This document shows positions 1-7,960 of a DNA stretch of 64,000 nt, in pieces. The stretch spans positions 3,809,501 to 3,873,500 of the forward strand of contig JAUCFP010000006.1 of assembly GCA_030348385.1 (NCBI GenBank), given 5' to 3'. Source of the DNA: Cytobacillus sp. NJ13. GTDB lineage: Bacteria; Bacillota; Bacilli; Bacillales; Cytobacillaceae. Positions within the stretch are counted from its first letter, which is position 1; each line of letters begins with the position of its first letter. Position numbers and translations under genes: made by a program. The notes beneath the pieces were generated by a model that made no database searches, had not been told where the DNA came from, and saw nothing but the letters and a program-made list of their open reading frames with translations.

Positions 1-483
1 CGCTGCAAAAGCATATCCTTTTTCCAGGACATAATCGCTGAAAAGCAGGTCGGTTGACGTTTCATTTCTTGTAGCCGGGATTCCCGAAACAACAAGCCGG
101 CCATTCCAGTGATCCGGAACCCTTATGACAAACTGGGCATCTTCAAAAATACCATTTACCTGAGTTCCTGTTACAGAAGAAGGCTTGTACATTTGATGCC
201 ATCCGGTTCCTTCCGCAGCATTTCCCCAAAGATAAGGGGCAAGACCGATGTTGCCGTAAAGGGTTGCCTGCTGATATTGGCGGGGATTCTTGGTGGTCAG
301 CCAGTTGTTGTCCACACCGTCAAAGTATTGCTCCGTTACTGTGTGCGCACCAGGTATTATAGCCTGGTTTTCCGCAGCAGGTTGCTCGGCAAAACTTCTT
401 TCCGGAAAAAGTGAAAAGCTTAAAGCAGATGCCAGTGATAACGCAATTAGCTTATTTTTCAGATAAATCCATCCCTTCTGCAT
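1..483 (-). CDS. Secreted alpha/beta hydrolase (esterase-like), 3' end outside window
   Basis: Read on the minus strand from an ATG at 481-483 and open to the window edge, so only the first 161 residues are seen. The N-terminus has a signal peptide: basic start, hydrophobic stretch (about residues 11-26) and an SFAE-type cleavage region. The mature part contains [11 protein letters not shown] and [20 protein letters not shown], which resemble secreted tannase-like or 3-hydroxybutyrate-oligomer-hydrolase-like esterases; the catalytic serine would lie beyond the window. The start is not certain: the ribosome binding site before this ATG is poor, and an AAGGGATGG stretch just inside the frame could serve a later non-ATG start. 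Substrate unknown. Confidence 0.6.
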   Translation of the reverse strand, partial: MQKGWIYLKNKLIALSLASALSFSLFPERSFAEQPAAENQAIIPGAHTVTEQYFDGVDNNWLTTKNPRQYQQATLYGNIGLAPYLWGNAAEGTGWHQMYKPSSVTGTQVNGIFEDAQFVIRVPDHWNGRLVVSGIPATRNETSTDLLFSDYVLEKGYAFAA

Positions 484-772
484 AATTTCTTACAGTTCTA
501 TTCTACTTTTACTAATTATGGGAATCATGGGTCTTAATGATTAATTATTTGAATTTTCAGTATAAAGGAGATCAGAGTATTGAAATTTGTGATGCCCGAC
601 TGATACTAGTACCATAGTCTTATAGACGGAACAAGTTGGAAGCAATGAGAATTCAAGGGAAATTGGGCGCTTTAATGAATTCGAGCTAGTAGCGCAACCG
701 GCCAGCACTTACAAGGGAGCAGTCCTTTTGTAGGGATATGTTCTGACAAACTTTTTTGAAAAGAGGAAGAGC

Positions 773-1702
773 ATGCTTACAACTTATCAGCCTAATCATT
801 TTAAAAGCACACAGGTTCTTGAAAAAGAAGCTGTTTTGGCTGCAATTGAAAATTCTCTGGCCATGATTGAATTTGATGGGAACGGGAAAGTGCTGTGGGC
901 AAATGAGAATTTTGCCCGCACTGTCAAATATCGGGCAGAAGAAATGCCAAATATGATGCATAAGCAATTTTGCACCCCTGAATTTGCCGCCAGCAGGGAA
1001 TATCAGGAGCTTTGGAGAAATCTGCGCAATGGTAAAAGTTTTCAGGAAAAAATCCAGCGTGTGACCAAGCAAGGAGACCTTATCTGGCTCGAAGCAACAT
1101 ACACACCGGTATATGGGAATGATGGCAAGGTAGAAGGTGTTGTAAAGGTTGCTACGGATATTACAGAACGGGAAACGAATACAGTACAGGTGGCAGTTCA
1201 GCTTCAGGAAATGTCAGAAGACCTTAGTGAAAAGGCGAAAGCAGGAATTGAAAGAAGTGAAGAGGCCGCTCAGGCAATAGGTAAGCTTGTTCATGAGTCC
1301 AAAGGGAACCTGGAAATCCTCCATTCTCTCAAATCACAGGCACAATCAATCGGCAGCATCGTAAAAACGATCCGGGAAATAGCGGCGCAAACCAACCTCC
1401 TGGCATTAAATGCAGCTATTGAAGCAGCGCGCGCCGGCGAACATGGCAGAGGCTTCAACGTCGTTGCCGGAGAGGTGCGAAAGCTCGCAAACCGGGTGCA
1501 GGACTCCATCCAGGAAGTCAATGCTCACATCGAAGGAATATCAGATGAAATCAACAAAATTAGTGACGCAACTCTGCAATCACAGTCAGGCATAACTGAA
1601 AACCAGGTTCTTAATGAACAGGCTGTATCTGCATTTAAAGATATCGGGGAAGCTGCAAGAAAGCTGGATGAGCAGGCGAAAGATTTTAAGAGAATTTTAT
1701 AG
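773..1702 (+). CDS. Soluble PAS-domain methyl-accepting chemotaxis protein
   Basis: 309 residues without a transmembrane segment or HAMP domain. Residues about 20-130 form a PAS domain ([20 protein letters not shown], then a PAC-like stretch ending [12 protein letters not shown]). Residues about 150-309 are the signalling domain, with the conserved hairpin tip ([20 protein letters not shown]) that contacts CheA and CheW. It should sense an internal signal, perhaps redox or a small ligand, and feed the chemotaxis kinase in the cytoplasm. The signalling helix after the tip is short, as in other small cytoplasmic PAS receptors. The gene is monocistronic, with a terminator right after it. Confidence 0.85.
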   Translation: MLTTYQPNHFKSTQVLEKEAVLAAIENSLAMIEFDGNGKVLWANENFARTVKYRAEEMPNMMHKQFCTPEFAASREYQELWRNLRNGKSFQEKIQRVTKQGDLIWLEATYTPVYGNDGKVEGVVKVATDITERETNTVQVAVQLQEMSEDLSEKAKAGIERSEEAAQAIGKLVHESKGNLEILHSLKSQAQSIGSIVKTIREIAAQTNLLALNAAIEAARAGEHGRGFNVVAGEVRKLANRVQDSIQEVNAHIEGISDEINKISDATLQSQSGITENQVLNEQAVSAFKDIGEAARKLDEQAKDFKRIL

Positions 1703-1710
1703 GAAAATGC

Positions 1711-1738
1711 GGGCTGCTTTTATAGCAGCTCTTTTTTT
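1711..1738 (+). terminator. Rho-independent terminator after PAS chemoreceptor
   Basis: Stem GGGCTGCT/AGCAGCTC followed by seven T residues, 8 bases after the stop codon. Confidence 0.85.
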
Positions 1739-1812
1739 GCAGATAGGAAGAATGGATGAAGCTGGCGAATTTACATATATTCTGTTTGTTTTTGATGAGA
1801 GAAGGTGATTTT

Positions 1813-2205
1813 TTGAAATATCTCTATAAGAAATTTACTTCAGAGTTAAAGGCGCAGATTCATAGTATTGAAAAGGAACTAAAAGAACAAATTGAAAAGC
1901 TTCTAAGAGAGAATAAAGCGGTTTTTTCAAAGAAAGGACTGAAACTGGAGGCTGAATTTAATCAGGAGAACAGCGATGTTTTCCAGCCTGGATACAGATC
2001 CTCCATTTCACTGGGGATTTCTGAAAAAAGCGGGGATCTCATAAATTTGAAAATCATAAATATTTGGGAGTGCGAATACTTTTTTCTTGGAATGCCGGTT
2101 TCGAAAAAAATCCCTGGAAGCAAGTTGTTCGGGGAGCTTCTGGATGAATCTTCACAAGAAATAACAACGGAGTTAGAGGAATACATAGCTGAATTTTTGA
2201 ATTAA
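1813..2205 (+). CDS. Hypothetical protein, 130 aa
   Basis: I do not recognise the family. The frame is open from 1756, but the best start is TTG at 1813: GAGAAGGTG lies 5-6 bases upstream, while the upstream ATG at 1756 has no ribosome binding site and overlaps the terminator region. The protein starts MKYLYKKFTSELKAQ, has a charged and probably coiled-coil N-terminal helix (residues 8-40, rich in E and K), then a more beta-rich part (SISLGISEKSGDLINLKI) and an acidic C-terminal helix. No signal peptide or membrane segment. It sits 33 bases before the YwqG-type gene and is probably cotranscribed. The size and pairing resemble polymorphic-toxin immunity genes, but this is inference. Confidence 0.6.
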   Translation: MKYLYKKFTSELKAQIHSIEKELKEQIEKLLRENKAVFSKKGLKLEAEFNQENSDVFQPGYRSSISLGISEKSGDLINLKIINIWECEYFFLGMPVSKKIPGSKLFGELLDESSQEITTELEEYIAEFLN

Positions 2206-2238
2206 TTTACCAATATAGAGAAGCGGGAGGGAAAAAGC

Positions 2239-3045
2239 ATGGGAAATCAAACTTTAAAGCTGCCTAAGGAATTTGAAAAATATCGGAGCGAATTAGAAAA
2301 AACAGCGAAACCGTTTGTCAGCATACAGGCAGAAAGAGGGGAGACCACACTTTTTGAAAGCAAATTCGGAGGAAAGCCCTACCTTCCAAAATCGAGCGAT
2401 CATCCAAAAGATGAGCAGGGAAATTATATGAATCTATTTGCGCAAATCAATTTCGAAGAAGTTCCTCACATTGAGCCGATGCCTGAGAGCGGCATTCTTC
2501 AATTCTATCTCTCGCCGGTAGATGATATGTACGGACTTGATTTTGATAATCCTACTGCTCAAAAGAATTACCGGATTATTTATCATCCCAATATCCTGAA
2601 AGATGAGTTAGGCCTGGTAAATGACTTTTCGTATATGCCTGATTTAGGTGATGAATATGATCCGAGAGTGCAGGAAGCAAAGATGATTTTCAGCCTTAAG
2701 ATTGCTCCTGTACCTGCTGATGATTTTCGATTTGAGGACTTGGTCAATATTGACTTATTCGAATCCATCGATCATCCAGACTATGAGGATTTACATGAGC
2801 TTTACTTCGAGGAATTAGGTGCAGAGGGCCATAAAATTGGCGGCTATCCCTACTTCACCCAGCAGGATCCTAGAGAAAAAGGTGACCCAACAGGTGATTA
2901 TGCGATTTTGCTATTCCAGGCAGATACGGACGATGATATTGAGTTGATGTTTGGGGACAGCGGTGTTGCCAACTTCTTTATAAAGGAAGAGGATTTGCGG
3001 AAGAGGAATTTTACAGATGTTCTTTATAATTGGGATTGCTGCTGA
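2239..3045 (+). CDS. YwqG family (DUF1963) protein
   Basis: 268 residues. The start ATG follows GGGAGGG at good spacing. Features of the DUF1963/YwqG family are visible: a central FGGKPYLPKSSDHPKDEQGNY segment, then FAQINFEEVP and a late KIGGYPYFTQQDPRE motif, with a C-terminal MFGDSGVANFFIKEEDL stretch. The protein is acidic and cytoplasmic. B. subtilis ywqG lies near the ywqJ toxin locus and the family is often found among immunity-like genes. No LXG or other toxin gene is adjacent here, so it may be an orphan immunity-type gene. Biochemical role unknown. Confidence 0.85.
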   Translation: MGNQTLKLPKEFEKYRSELEKTAKPFVSIQAERGETTLFESKFGGKPYLPKSSDHPKDEQGNYMNLFAQINFEEVPHIEPMPESGILQFYLSPVDDMYGLDFDNPTAQKNYRIIYHPNILKDELGLVNDFSYMPDLGDEYDPRVQEAKMIFSLKIAPVPADDFRFEDLVNIDLFESIDHPDYEDLHELYFEELGAEGHKIGGYPYFTQQDPREKGDPTGDYAILLFQADTDDDIELMFGDSGVANFFIKEEDLRKRNFTDVLYNWDCC

Positions 3046-3123
3046 GTACCCATCCCCAATTAGAGGAGCTAACTGAATGGACGGGTTCGGATTTGGACAG
3101 GAATAGGATAAACCTGAGCGGTC

Positions 3124-3700
3124 GAGTCCGAACTTGAAGTTCCTATGGACAAGAGAAGCGGAAATCCGAGAGAGGGAGTCCGAATCTGATGCTCCTTCGG
3201 ACAGGGGAAGCAGAAATCCGAGAGAGGGAGTCCGAATCTGATGCTCCTTCGGACAGGGGAAGCAGAAATCCGAGAGAGGGAGTCCGAACCTGAAGCTCCT
3301 TCGGACAGGAGAAGCAGAAATCCGAGAGCTTGAGTCCGAACTTGAAGCTCCTTCGGACAGGAGAAGCAGAAATCCGAGAGAGGGAGTCCGAACCTGAAGC
3401 TCCTTCGGACAGGAGAAGCAGAAATCTGAGAGCTTGAGTCCGAACTTGAAGTCCCTTCGGACAGAAGAAGCAGGAATCCGAGAGAGGGAGTATGAACTTA
3501 AAGCTCCTTCGGACAGGAGAAGCAAAAATCTGAGAGAATGAGTCCGAACCTGAAGCTCCTTCGGACAGGAGAAGCAGAAATCCGAGAGAGGGAGTCCGAA
3601 CTTGATGCCCCTTCGGACAGAAGAAGCAGAAATCCGAGAGATGGAGTCTGAACTTAAAGCTCCTTCAGACAAAAGAAGCAGAAATCTGAGCAATGTAATC
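3124..3700. repeat. 52-bp tandem repeat array, 11 units plus a partial
   Basis: Units start at 3124, 3176, 3228, 3280, 3332, 3384, 3436, 3488, 3540, 3592 and 3644, each 52 bases, with a decaying partial unit from about 3696. Each unit holds an inverted repeat, GTCCGAA, an 11-base loop, then TTCGGAC, followed by a conserved AGAAGCAGAAATCCGAGAGA-type spacer. Copies differ by point changes only. The repeat length is not a multiple of three. The rest of the 908-base gap between 3045 and 3954 holds no gene I can support, only the promoter region of the next gene. Confidence 0.95.
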
Positions 3701-3905
3701 CGAACTTTGCTCAGGACACTAATAGAAAAATATAGATGGATGCTTTTCAATGTCCGCTCGGGGAAACATGTGTCCGCGGTGGAAATCAACAGACTCATTT
3801 ACAGGCGAAAACCCCTATCTAAGAAGAATAAAGGAAGTTAGCAATACCAAATTGCGAAAAAGTTAGAAAACTCTTGAATTAACAAACCATAACAGCTAAA
3901 CTTAT

Positions 3906-3927
3906 AATATACAGTTTTTCGTATATT
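3906..3927. promoter_or_regulatory. Candidate YhfZ operator 1
   Basis: AATATAC-N8-GTATATT, a perfect 7-base inverted repeat just downstream of a TATAAT-like element (3904-3909) and 27 bases before yhfZ. A second copy with the same arm and the same 8-base spacer lies before yhfY. Confidence 0.5.
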
Positions 3928-3953
3928 GATCAAAGGTAAAGAGGTATTACAAT

Positions 3954-4886
3954 ATGAGCCGTATTTGGGAAAGTTTATATTCAAAGAATGGGCTGGCTGC
4001 CAAGTTTATTGCAAAGGAGCTCATTCAGTTTACAGAGGGAGAGAGAATCCCCCGGGTAAGTGATTTTACGGAAAAGCTATCCTTGGGCCGGGGAACTGTG
4101 CAGGGGGCATTAAGAGTGCTGGAAGATTTGCATGCCATATCTCTTGAATCCAGAGGGCATCTTGGGACCTTTCTGAAGAAGAGGGACATCAACCTGCTGT
4201 ATGAGATTGCCGGCATCGGACCAGTGATGGGCGTAATGCCGCTGCCTTATTCCCGCAAGTATGAGGGATTGGCGACTGGCATTGTTGAAGGGTTTGAGGA
4301 AATCAACAAGAAGTCTGGCCTTGCTTATATGAGAGGAGCCAGAAGGCGGATCGAATCATTAAAAACCCGGCGCTACGATTTTGCGATCATGTCCCAGCTG
4401 GCGGCAGAAGAAGCAGTACAGGAGTTTGAGGGTTTGGAAATTCTCCACACACTTGGGCCGGAGACCTATGTAACCTCTCATAAAGTCTTTTTTTCAGATA
4501 GCAAAAACAACGGGATTACAGATGACATGAAAATTGGAATTGACTATTCATCCGCCGACCAGGCAAATATTACTCTCCTTGAATGTGAAAAGCATAAGGT
4601 TGAACTGATAAAGGTGGACTATATGCAGCTTTTCAATATGCTGAAAAACGGCAGTATTGATGCAGCGGTCTGGAATGCCGATGAAGCGAGGGCACTAAAA
4701 ACGTTTGCCTCCTCTGACTTTAAATCAAAGAAAGCAAAGGAACTGGCCATAAAAGCAACCAAAGCAGCCATTGTCATAGAAAGTGAAAGAATCAATATCA
4801 GGGAACAAATCCAGCTCCTCCAGTTTAATAAAGTGGAAGAGATCCAAAGGTTAGTGGAGGAAGAAAAAAAGTATCCTCACTATTAA
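3954..4886 (+). CDS. yhfZ: YhfZ-type GntR/HTH transcriptional regulator
   Basis: 310 residues. The N-terminal 70 residues form a winged helix-turn-helix (FTEKLSLGRGTVQGALRVLE), followed by a two-lobed ligand-binding region that resembles a periplasmic-binding-protein fold (GIGPVMGVMPLPYSRKYEGL ... FAIMSQLAAEEAV). This matches YhfZ of the E. coli yhf cluster. It heads the operon and likely senses the pathway substrate or an intermediate. Inverted repeats before this gene and before yhfY are probable binding sites, so it would control itself and the operon. In E. coli yhfZ is at the distal end of the cluster; here it is first. Confidence 0.85.
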   Translation: MSRIWESLYSKNGLAAKFIAKELIQFTEGERIPRVSDFTEKLSLGRGTVQGALRVLEDLHAISLESRGHLGTFLKKRDINLLYEIAGIGPVMGVMPLPYSRKYEGLATGIVEGFEEINKKSGLAYMRGARRRIESLKTRRYDFAIMSQLAAEEAVQEFEGLEILHTLGPETYVTSHKVFFSDSKNNGITDDMKIGIDYSSADQANITLLECEKHKVELIKVDYMQLFNMLKNGSIDAAVWNADEARALKTFASSDFKSKKAKELAIKATKAAIVIESERINIREQIQLLQFNKVEEIQRLVEEEKKYPHY

Positions 4887-4908
4887 GAAACTGAAGTTCT
4901 AGTTTCTT
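4885..4908 (+). terminator. Weak hairpin after yhfZ
   Basis: AAGAAACT/AGTTTCTT stem with 8-base loop and no T tract. It may lower read-through from yhfZ or stabilise the downstream mRNA. Confidence 0.4.
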
Positions 4909-4917
4909 AGCAGCATT

Positions 4918-4937
4918 AATATACTAAATACTGTATT
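4918..4937. promoter_or_regulatory. Candidate YhfZ operator 2
   Basis: AATATAC-N8-GTATT, matching the element at 3906-3927 in arm sequence and spacing, 17 bases before the yhfY start. Confidence 0.45.
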
Positions 4938-4954
4938 CTGGAGGGATTTTAAAT

Positions 4955-5329
4955 ATGGATTTAAATCAATTGAAAGAAAGAATGGACATCCTTTTAGCTT
5001 CATCTGTTGTCAGTACCAAAGCAGCTGATATAAGCACGTTAGCATTTATGCATTTACAGTCACACTTTAAAAAAGATGCCATAGATGGAGCTGAAATGCT
5101 TTTCACCCATTTGCCGACAGCTCTGGCGAGAATTGAAAAGGGTGAACAGGTCGAGGCTCCCCATCCTGCCTTGCTGGATGAAGTTAAACAGTCACCGGAA
5201 GCATCCATAGCAATGAAGGAAATCGATTTTGTACAGCAGCAATGGAAGAATCAGCTCCCCCAAGAGGAAATCGATTTTCTGCTCATACATTACACTAATG
5301 TACTGCAAATCAACAAAGGAGGAAATTAA
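4955..5329 (+). CDS. yhfY: YhfY-like PRD-domain protein
   Basis: 124 residues, all helical and without a membrane segment. It corresponds to a single PTS-regulation domain as in E. coli YhfY: MDLNQLKERMDILLASSVVS start, a central FMHLQSHFKKD with a histidine, and a C-terminal EIDFLLIHYTNVLQINK with a second histidine in the usual PRD position. It has no DNA-binding part, so it probably acts as a phosphorylation sensor or partner of YhfZ or another regulator. The stop codon is 1 base before the yhfU start, so the two are translationally coupled. Confidence 0.75.
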   Translation: MDLNQLKERMDILLASSVVSTKAADISTLAFMHLQSHFKKDAIDGAEMLFTHLPTALARIEKGEQVEAPHPALLDEVKQSPEASIAMKEIDFVQQQWKNQLPQEEIDFLLIHYTNVLQINKGGN

Positions 5330-5330
5330 G

Positions 5331-5690
5331 ATGAAAATTGTAGTTGGCGGTCAGGTGGATAAAAAAGAGATTGAGAGCTTAATAAAAGAGATTGACAGCA
5401 GCATAACGACGATGGTCAAGTCAGATCTGGAAGCAGCGATGGCTGTTAAGACAGGACAGGCAGATTATTATGTCGGTGCCTGCCATACAGGAGGCGGCGG
5501 AGCTTTAGCCATGGCGATTGCACTTCTCGGCAAGCCAAATTGCGAGACCGTCTCCATGCCAGGAAAAAAGCCTGTTGAGGATAAAATTGTAACCGCTGTC
5601 AGCGAAGGGAAGAAAGCGTTTGGATTTACAGCTGACCATAAAGAGGCCGCAGTGCCTATGATTATCAAAGCTTTAAAGAATAAAAGCTAA
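5331..5690 (+). CDS. yhfU: YhfU (DUF2620) protein
   Basis: 119 residues. ATG at 5331 follows AAGGAGGAAATTA; the frame is open further upstream to 5229 but that part overlaps yhfY. MKIVVGGQVDKKEIESLI start, a glycine-rich motif (YYVGACHTGGGGALAMAIA, about residues 45-65) and GFTADHKEAA near the end. Its small soluble form and the CHTGGGGALA motif recall a nucleotide- or phosphate-binding loop, but no activity is known. It directly precedes the membrane gene yhfT and is probably its cytoplasmic partner, like small subunits of two-part transporters (inference). Confidence 0.8.
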   Translation: MKIVVGGQVDKKEIESLIKEIDSSITTMVKSDLEAAMAVKTGQADYYVGACHTGGGGALAMAIALLGKPNCETVSMPGKKPVEDKIVTAVSEGKKAFGFTADHKEAAVPMIIKALKNKS

Positions 5691-5717
5691 TCCATTTTAA
5701 CTGAGGGGGAAAAAGAA

Positions 5718-7010
5718 ATGGAAATGACATTAATTATCCTGATTGGTGCTGTTGCTGCTGTTTTGGCCAATATGAATATTGCCGTTTTCAATGATGGGCT
5801 TCGTCCGATTGTCTCCGAACATGTGGAAGGAAGGATGACGAGAAGGGACCTTGCCTTCACTGCCTTTGCTATGAGCTTCGGGCTGGTAATCGGATTTGGA
5901 ATACCTTTTACACTCTCGGCCAGTATCATCCTCGTTCACAGTATCCTGCTGGGAACAGACATTATCGGATTGCTGACGCCGAAAAATAAATGGGGTACAC
6001 CGCTCGCGGCAGTGATTGGCGGTGCTTATGGAGCAGGGCTATTAATCGGGCTCGAAGGCTTTGTGAAGCTGTTCGATTATCTGCCGCTTAATTTCCTAGA
6101 AGCTATGGGAGCGGTTGGAACACCGGTCGTCGTTACATTTATGGCATTCCCGGCGCTAGCGGTTGCCATGCAGTTCAGTGTTAAAAAAGGGGTCATTACG
6201 TTTATCGTATCCGCATTAATCCGTCAGCTCGCTGTCTGGCTGAACGAAAGCGGAGTACTGACGATTTCAGGCACGACAGTAACACTGAACCAGGAAGGAA
6301 TGGCCCTTATTACAGGGATGATCTTCCTTCTTGTATTTGCCATGAAGGAAAAAGCCGAAGAAGGCTCATCCATCGACCTTGCCGCTGTATTCAGTGATAA
6401 AGTGGCTAAAATCAGAAAAAATGTTGTGTTCTTTATGATCATAGGCGGTCTCATTGCAGCTGCTACGAATCTATGGATCATGGCAGGAGATCCGATTTCT
6501 CTAAATCTATTAGCAGAAGGCAAAGCAACAGATGCTGGAATTGCAGCGGCAGCCCGTGCACTCGGCTTTATTCCGCTGGTCGCCAGTACAGCGATCGCAA
6601 CAGGTGTATACAGCCCGGTCGGATTCACACTTATTTTCGTCATCGGATTTTTCTCCCCGAATGTTTGGGTGGCCTTAATCGGCGGTGTCATTATTATTTT
6701 CATTGAAGTTATGCTATTAAGCTCGATTGCGAGATTCCTTGATAAATATCCCGGAGTGCGTAATTCCGGTGAAAACATCCGCAGTGCGATGACTAAGCTT
6801 CTGGAAGTAGCCCTATTAATCGGCGGAGCGAACGCTGCCAATGCGATTGCACCAGGGTTCGGCTTCTTCTTCATTGCCGGATTCTATTTGCTGAATGAAG
6901 CGGCAGGACGCCCAATTGTCCGAATTGCGGTAGGCCCTGTTGGTGCCATTGCAGTCGGAATCATTGCCAATATCCTGGTTGCACTTGGAATCATGAACAT
7001 TCCTCAGTAA
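5718..7010 (+). CDS. yhfT: YhfT integral membrane transport protein
   Basis: 430 residues with about 10-12 hydrophobic segments, starting MEMTLIILIGAVAAVLANMN. It matches YhfT of the E. coli cluster, predicted to be the transporter of the pathway. A conserved loop (AVFNDGLRPIVSEHVEGRMT) follows the first segment. No signal peptide, ATPase or PTS motif is seen, so it is probably an ion-coupled or facilitated carrier. The C-terminal part has repeated glycine/alanine helices (GGANAANAIAPGFGFFFIAG). Position after yhfU and before php is as in E. coli. Substrate unknown. Confidence 0.8.
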   Translation: MEMTLIILIGAVAAVLANMNIAVFNDGLRPIVSEHVEGRMTRRDLAFTAFAMSFGLVIGFGIPFTLSASIILVHSILLGTDIIGLLTPKNKWGTPLAAVIGGAYGAGLLIGLEGFVKLFDYLPLNFLEAMGAVGTPVVVTFMAFPALAVAMQFSVKKGVITFIVSALIRQLAVWLNESGVLTISGTTVTLNQEGMALITGMIFLLVFAMKEKAEEGSSIDLAAVFSDKVAKIRKNVVFFMIIGGLIAAATNLWIMAGDPISLNLLAEGKATDAGIAAAARALGFIPLVASTAIATGVYSPVGFTLIFVIGFFSPNVWVALIGGVIIIFIEVMLLSSIARFLDKYPGVRNSGENIRSAMTKLLEVALLIGGANAANAIAPGFGFFFIAGFYLLNEAAGRPIVRIAVGPVGAIAVGIIANILVALGIMNIPQ

Positions 7011-7043
7011 AGAAACCAAATTAAGAGAACGGAGTGGACAGCC

Positions 7044-7955
7044 ATGATACAAACCGTACTTGGAAAAATTGCTCCGGAAGAATTGGGGATTTGCTCGTCA
7101 CACGAGCATCTCTCCATTGATCTTTCGCGAGTAAAAAAAGATCCGGATACGATTCTGGATGATGAACAGGGCATGCGTGAGGAACTGGAGGACTTTTACC
7201 GTCTCGGCGGAAGGGCAATGGTCGAAGTGACGAATGACGGTATGGGCCGGGATGCTCTGGCTTTAAAAAGGTTAAGCGAGGCAACCGGGGTTCATATTAT
7301 TACGTGCACAGGCTTCTATAAAGATCCTTATATTCCGGATTTTGCAGACGGCTGGAAAGCGGAGCAGTTTGCGCAGCATTTTATCAAAGAAGCCAAGGAA
7401 GGGATTGCCGAAACTGGCATTCTCCCCGGTGTCATCGGGGAAGTGGGCACAAGCAAAAATGAAATGAAGCCGATTGAACGTGAGCTCTTAATTGGTGCCG
7501 CTATGGCAGGTGCCGAAACCGGCCTTCCGGTAACCACTCATACAACACTCGGAACACTTGGCTTTGAACAGGTGCAGCTGCTGACTGAACATGGTCTTCC
7601 GGCTGATCAGATCATCATTGGCCATCAAGACCTCAACCCCAATAAAGATGAAGTTCTCTCTGTTTTGGAAACAGGAGCCTATATCGCGTTTGATACGATC
7701 GGAAAAAATAATTATCGTCCCGATGAAGAGAGAGCCGCTTTTCTGCTGGATTTCATCAGCCGCGGCTATGAAAAGCAAATTATCCTTTCGGCAGACTTAA
7801 CCCGCAAATCGCATTGGAAGAAGCACGGAGGACCGGGATACGGACTTGTGCTTGAGACCTTTATTCCAAGATTGAAAGAATCAGGAGTTCCGGAAAGCAT
7901 TCTTCATCAATTTTTGACCGTTAATCCATCCAGAGCTTTTTCAATAAGGGAGTGA
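7044..7955 (+). CDS. php: Phosphotriesterase homology protein (Php/YhfV-type amidohydrolase)
   Basis: 303 residues. Metal ligands of the phosphotriesterase family are in place: H20-x-H22 (CSSHEHLSID), E133 (GVIGEVGTS) in the position of the bridging carboxylate, H166 (VTTHTTLG), H194 (IIGHQDLN) and D251 (LSADLTRK). A glutamate rather than a carboxylated lysine bridges the metals, as in E. coli Php, which is known not to have good phosphotriesterase activity. A lactonase or phosphoester/lactone hydrolase role in the yhf pathway is more likely. GGPGYG and the C-terminal LTVNPSRAF motif are also family features. The stop overlaps the yhfS initiation region. Confidence 0.88.
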   Translation: MIQTVLGKIAPEELGICSSHEHLSIDLSRVKKDPDTILDDEQGMREELEDFYRLGGRAMVEVTNDGMGRDALALKRLSEATGVHIITCTGFYKDPYIPDFADGWKAEQFAQHFIKEAKEGIAETGILPGVIGEVGTSKNEMKPIERELLIGAAMAGAETGLPVTTHTTLGTLGFEQVQLLTEHGLPADQIIIGHQDLNPNKDEVLSVLETGAYIAFDTIGKNNYRPDEERAAFLLDFISRGYEKQIILSADLTRKSHWKKHGGPGYGLVLETFIPRLKESGVPESILHQFLTVNPSRAFSIRE

Positions 7956-7960
7956 TCATA

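Noticed and set aside
541..772. Riboswitch (for example c-di-GMP) before the PAS chemoreceptor
   Set aside because: There are short hairpins such as CTTACAAGGGA/TCCTTTTGTAGG, but I cannot match the conserved cores of known classes.
3124..3700. CRISPR array
   Set aside because: Whole 52-bp units repeat with point differences; there are no unique spacers and no cas genes.
7044..7955. True phosphotriesterase (organophosphate degradation)
   Set aside because: The bridging residue is a glutamate and the gene lies in a yhf operon; the E. coli homologue lacks good phosphotriesterase activity.
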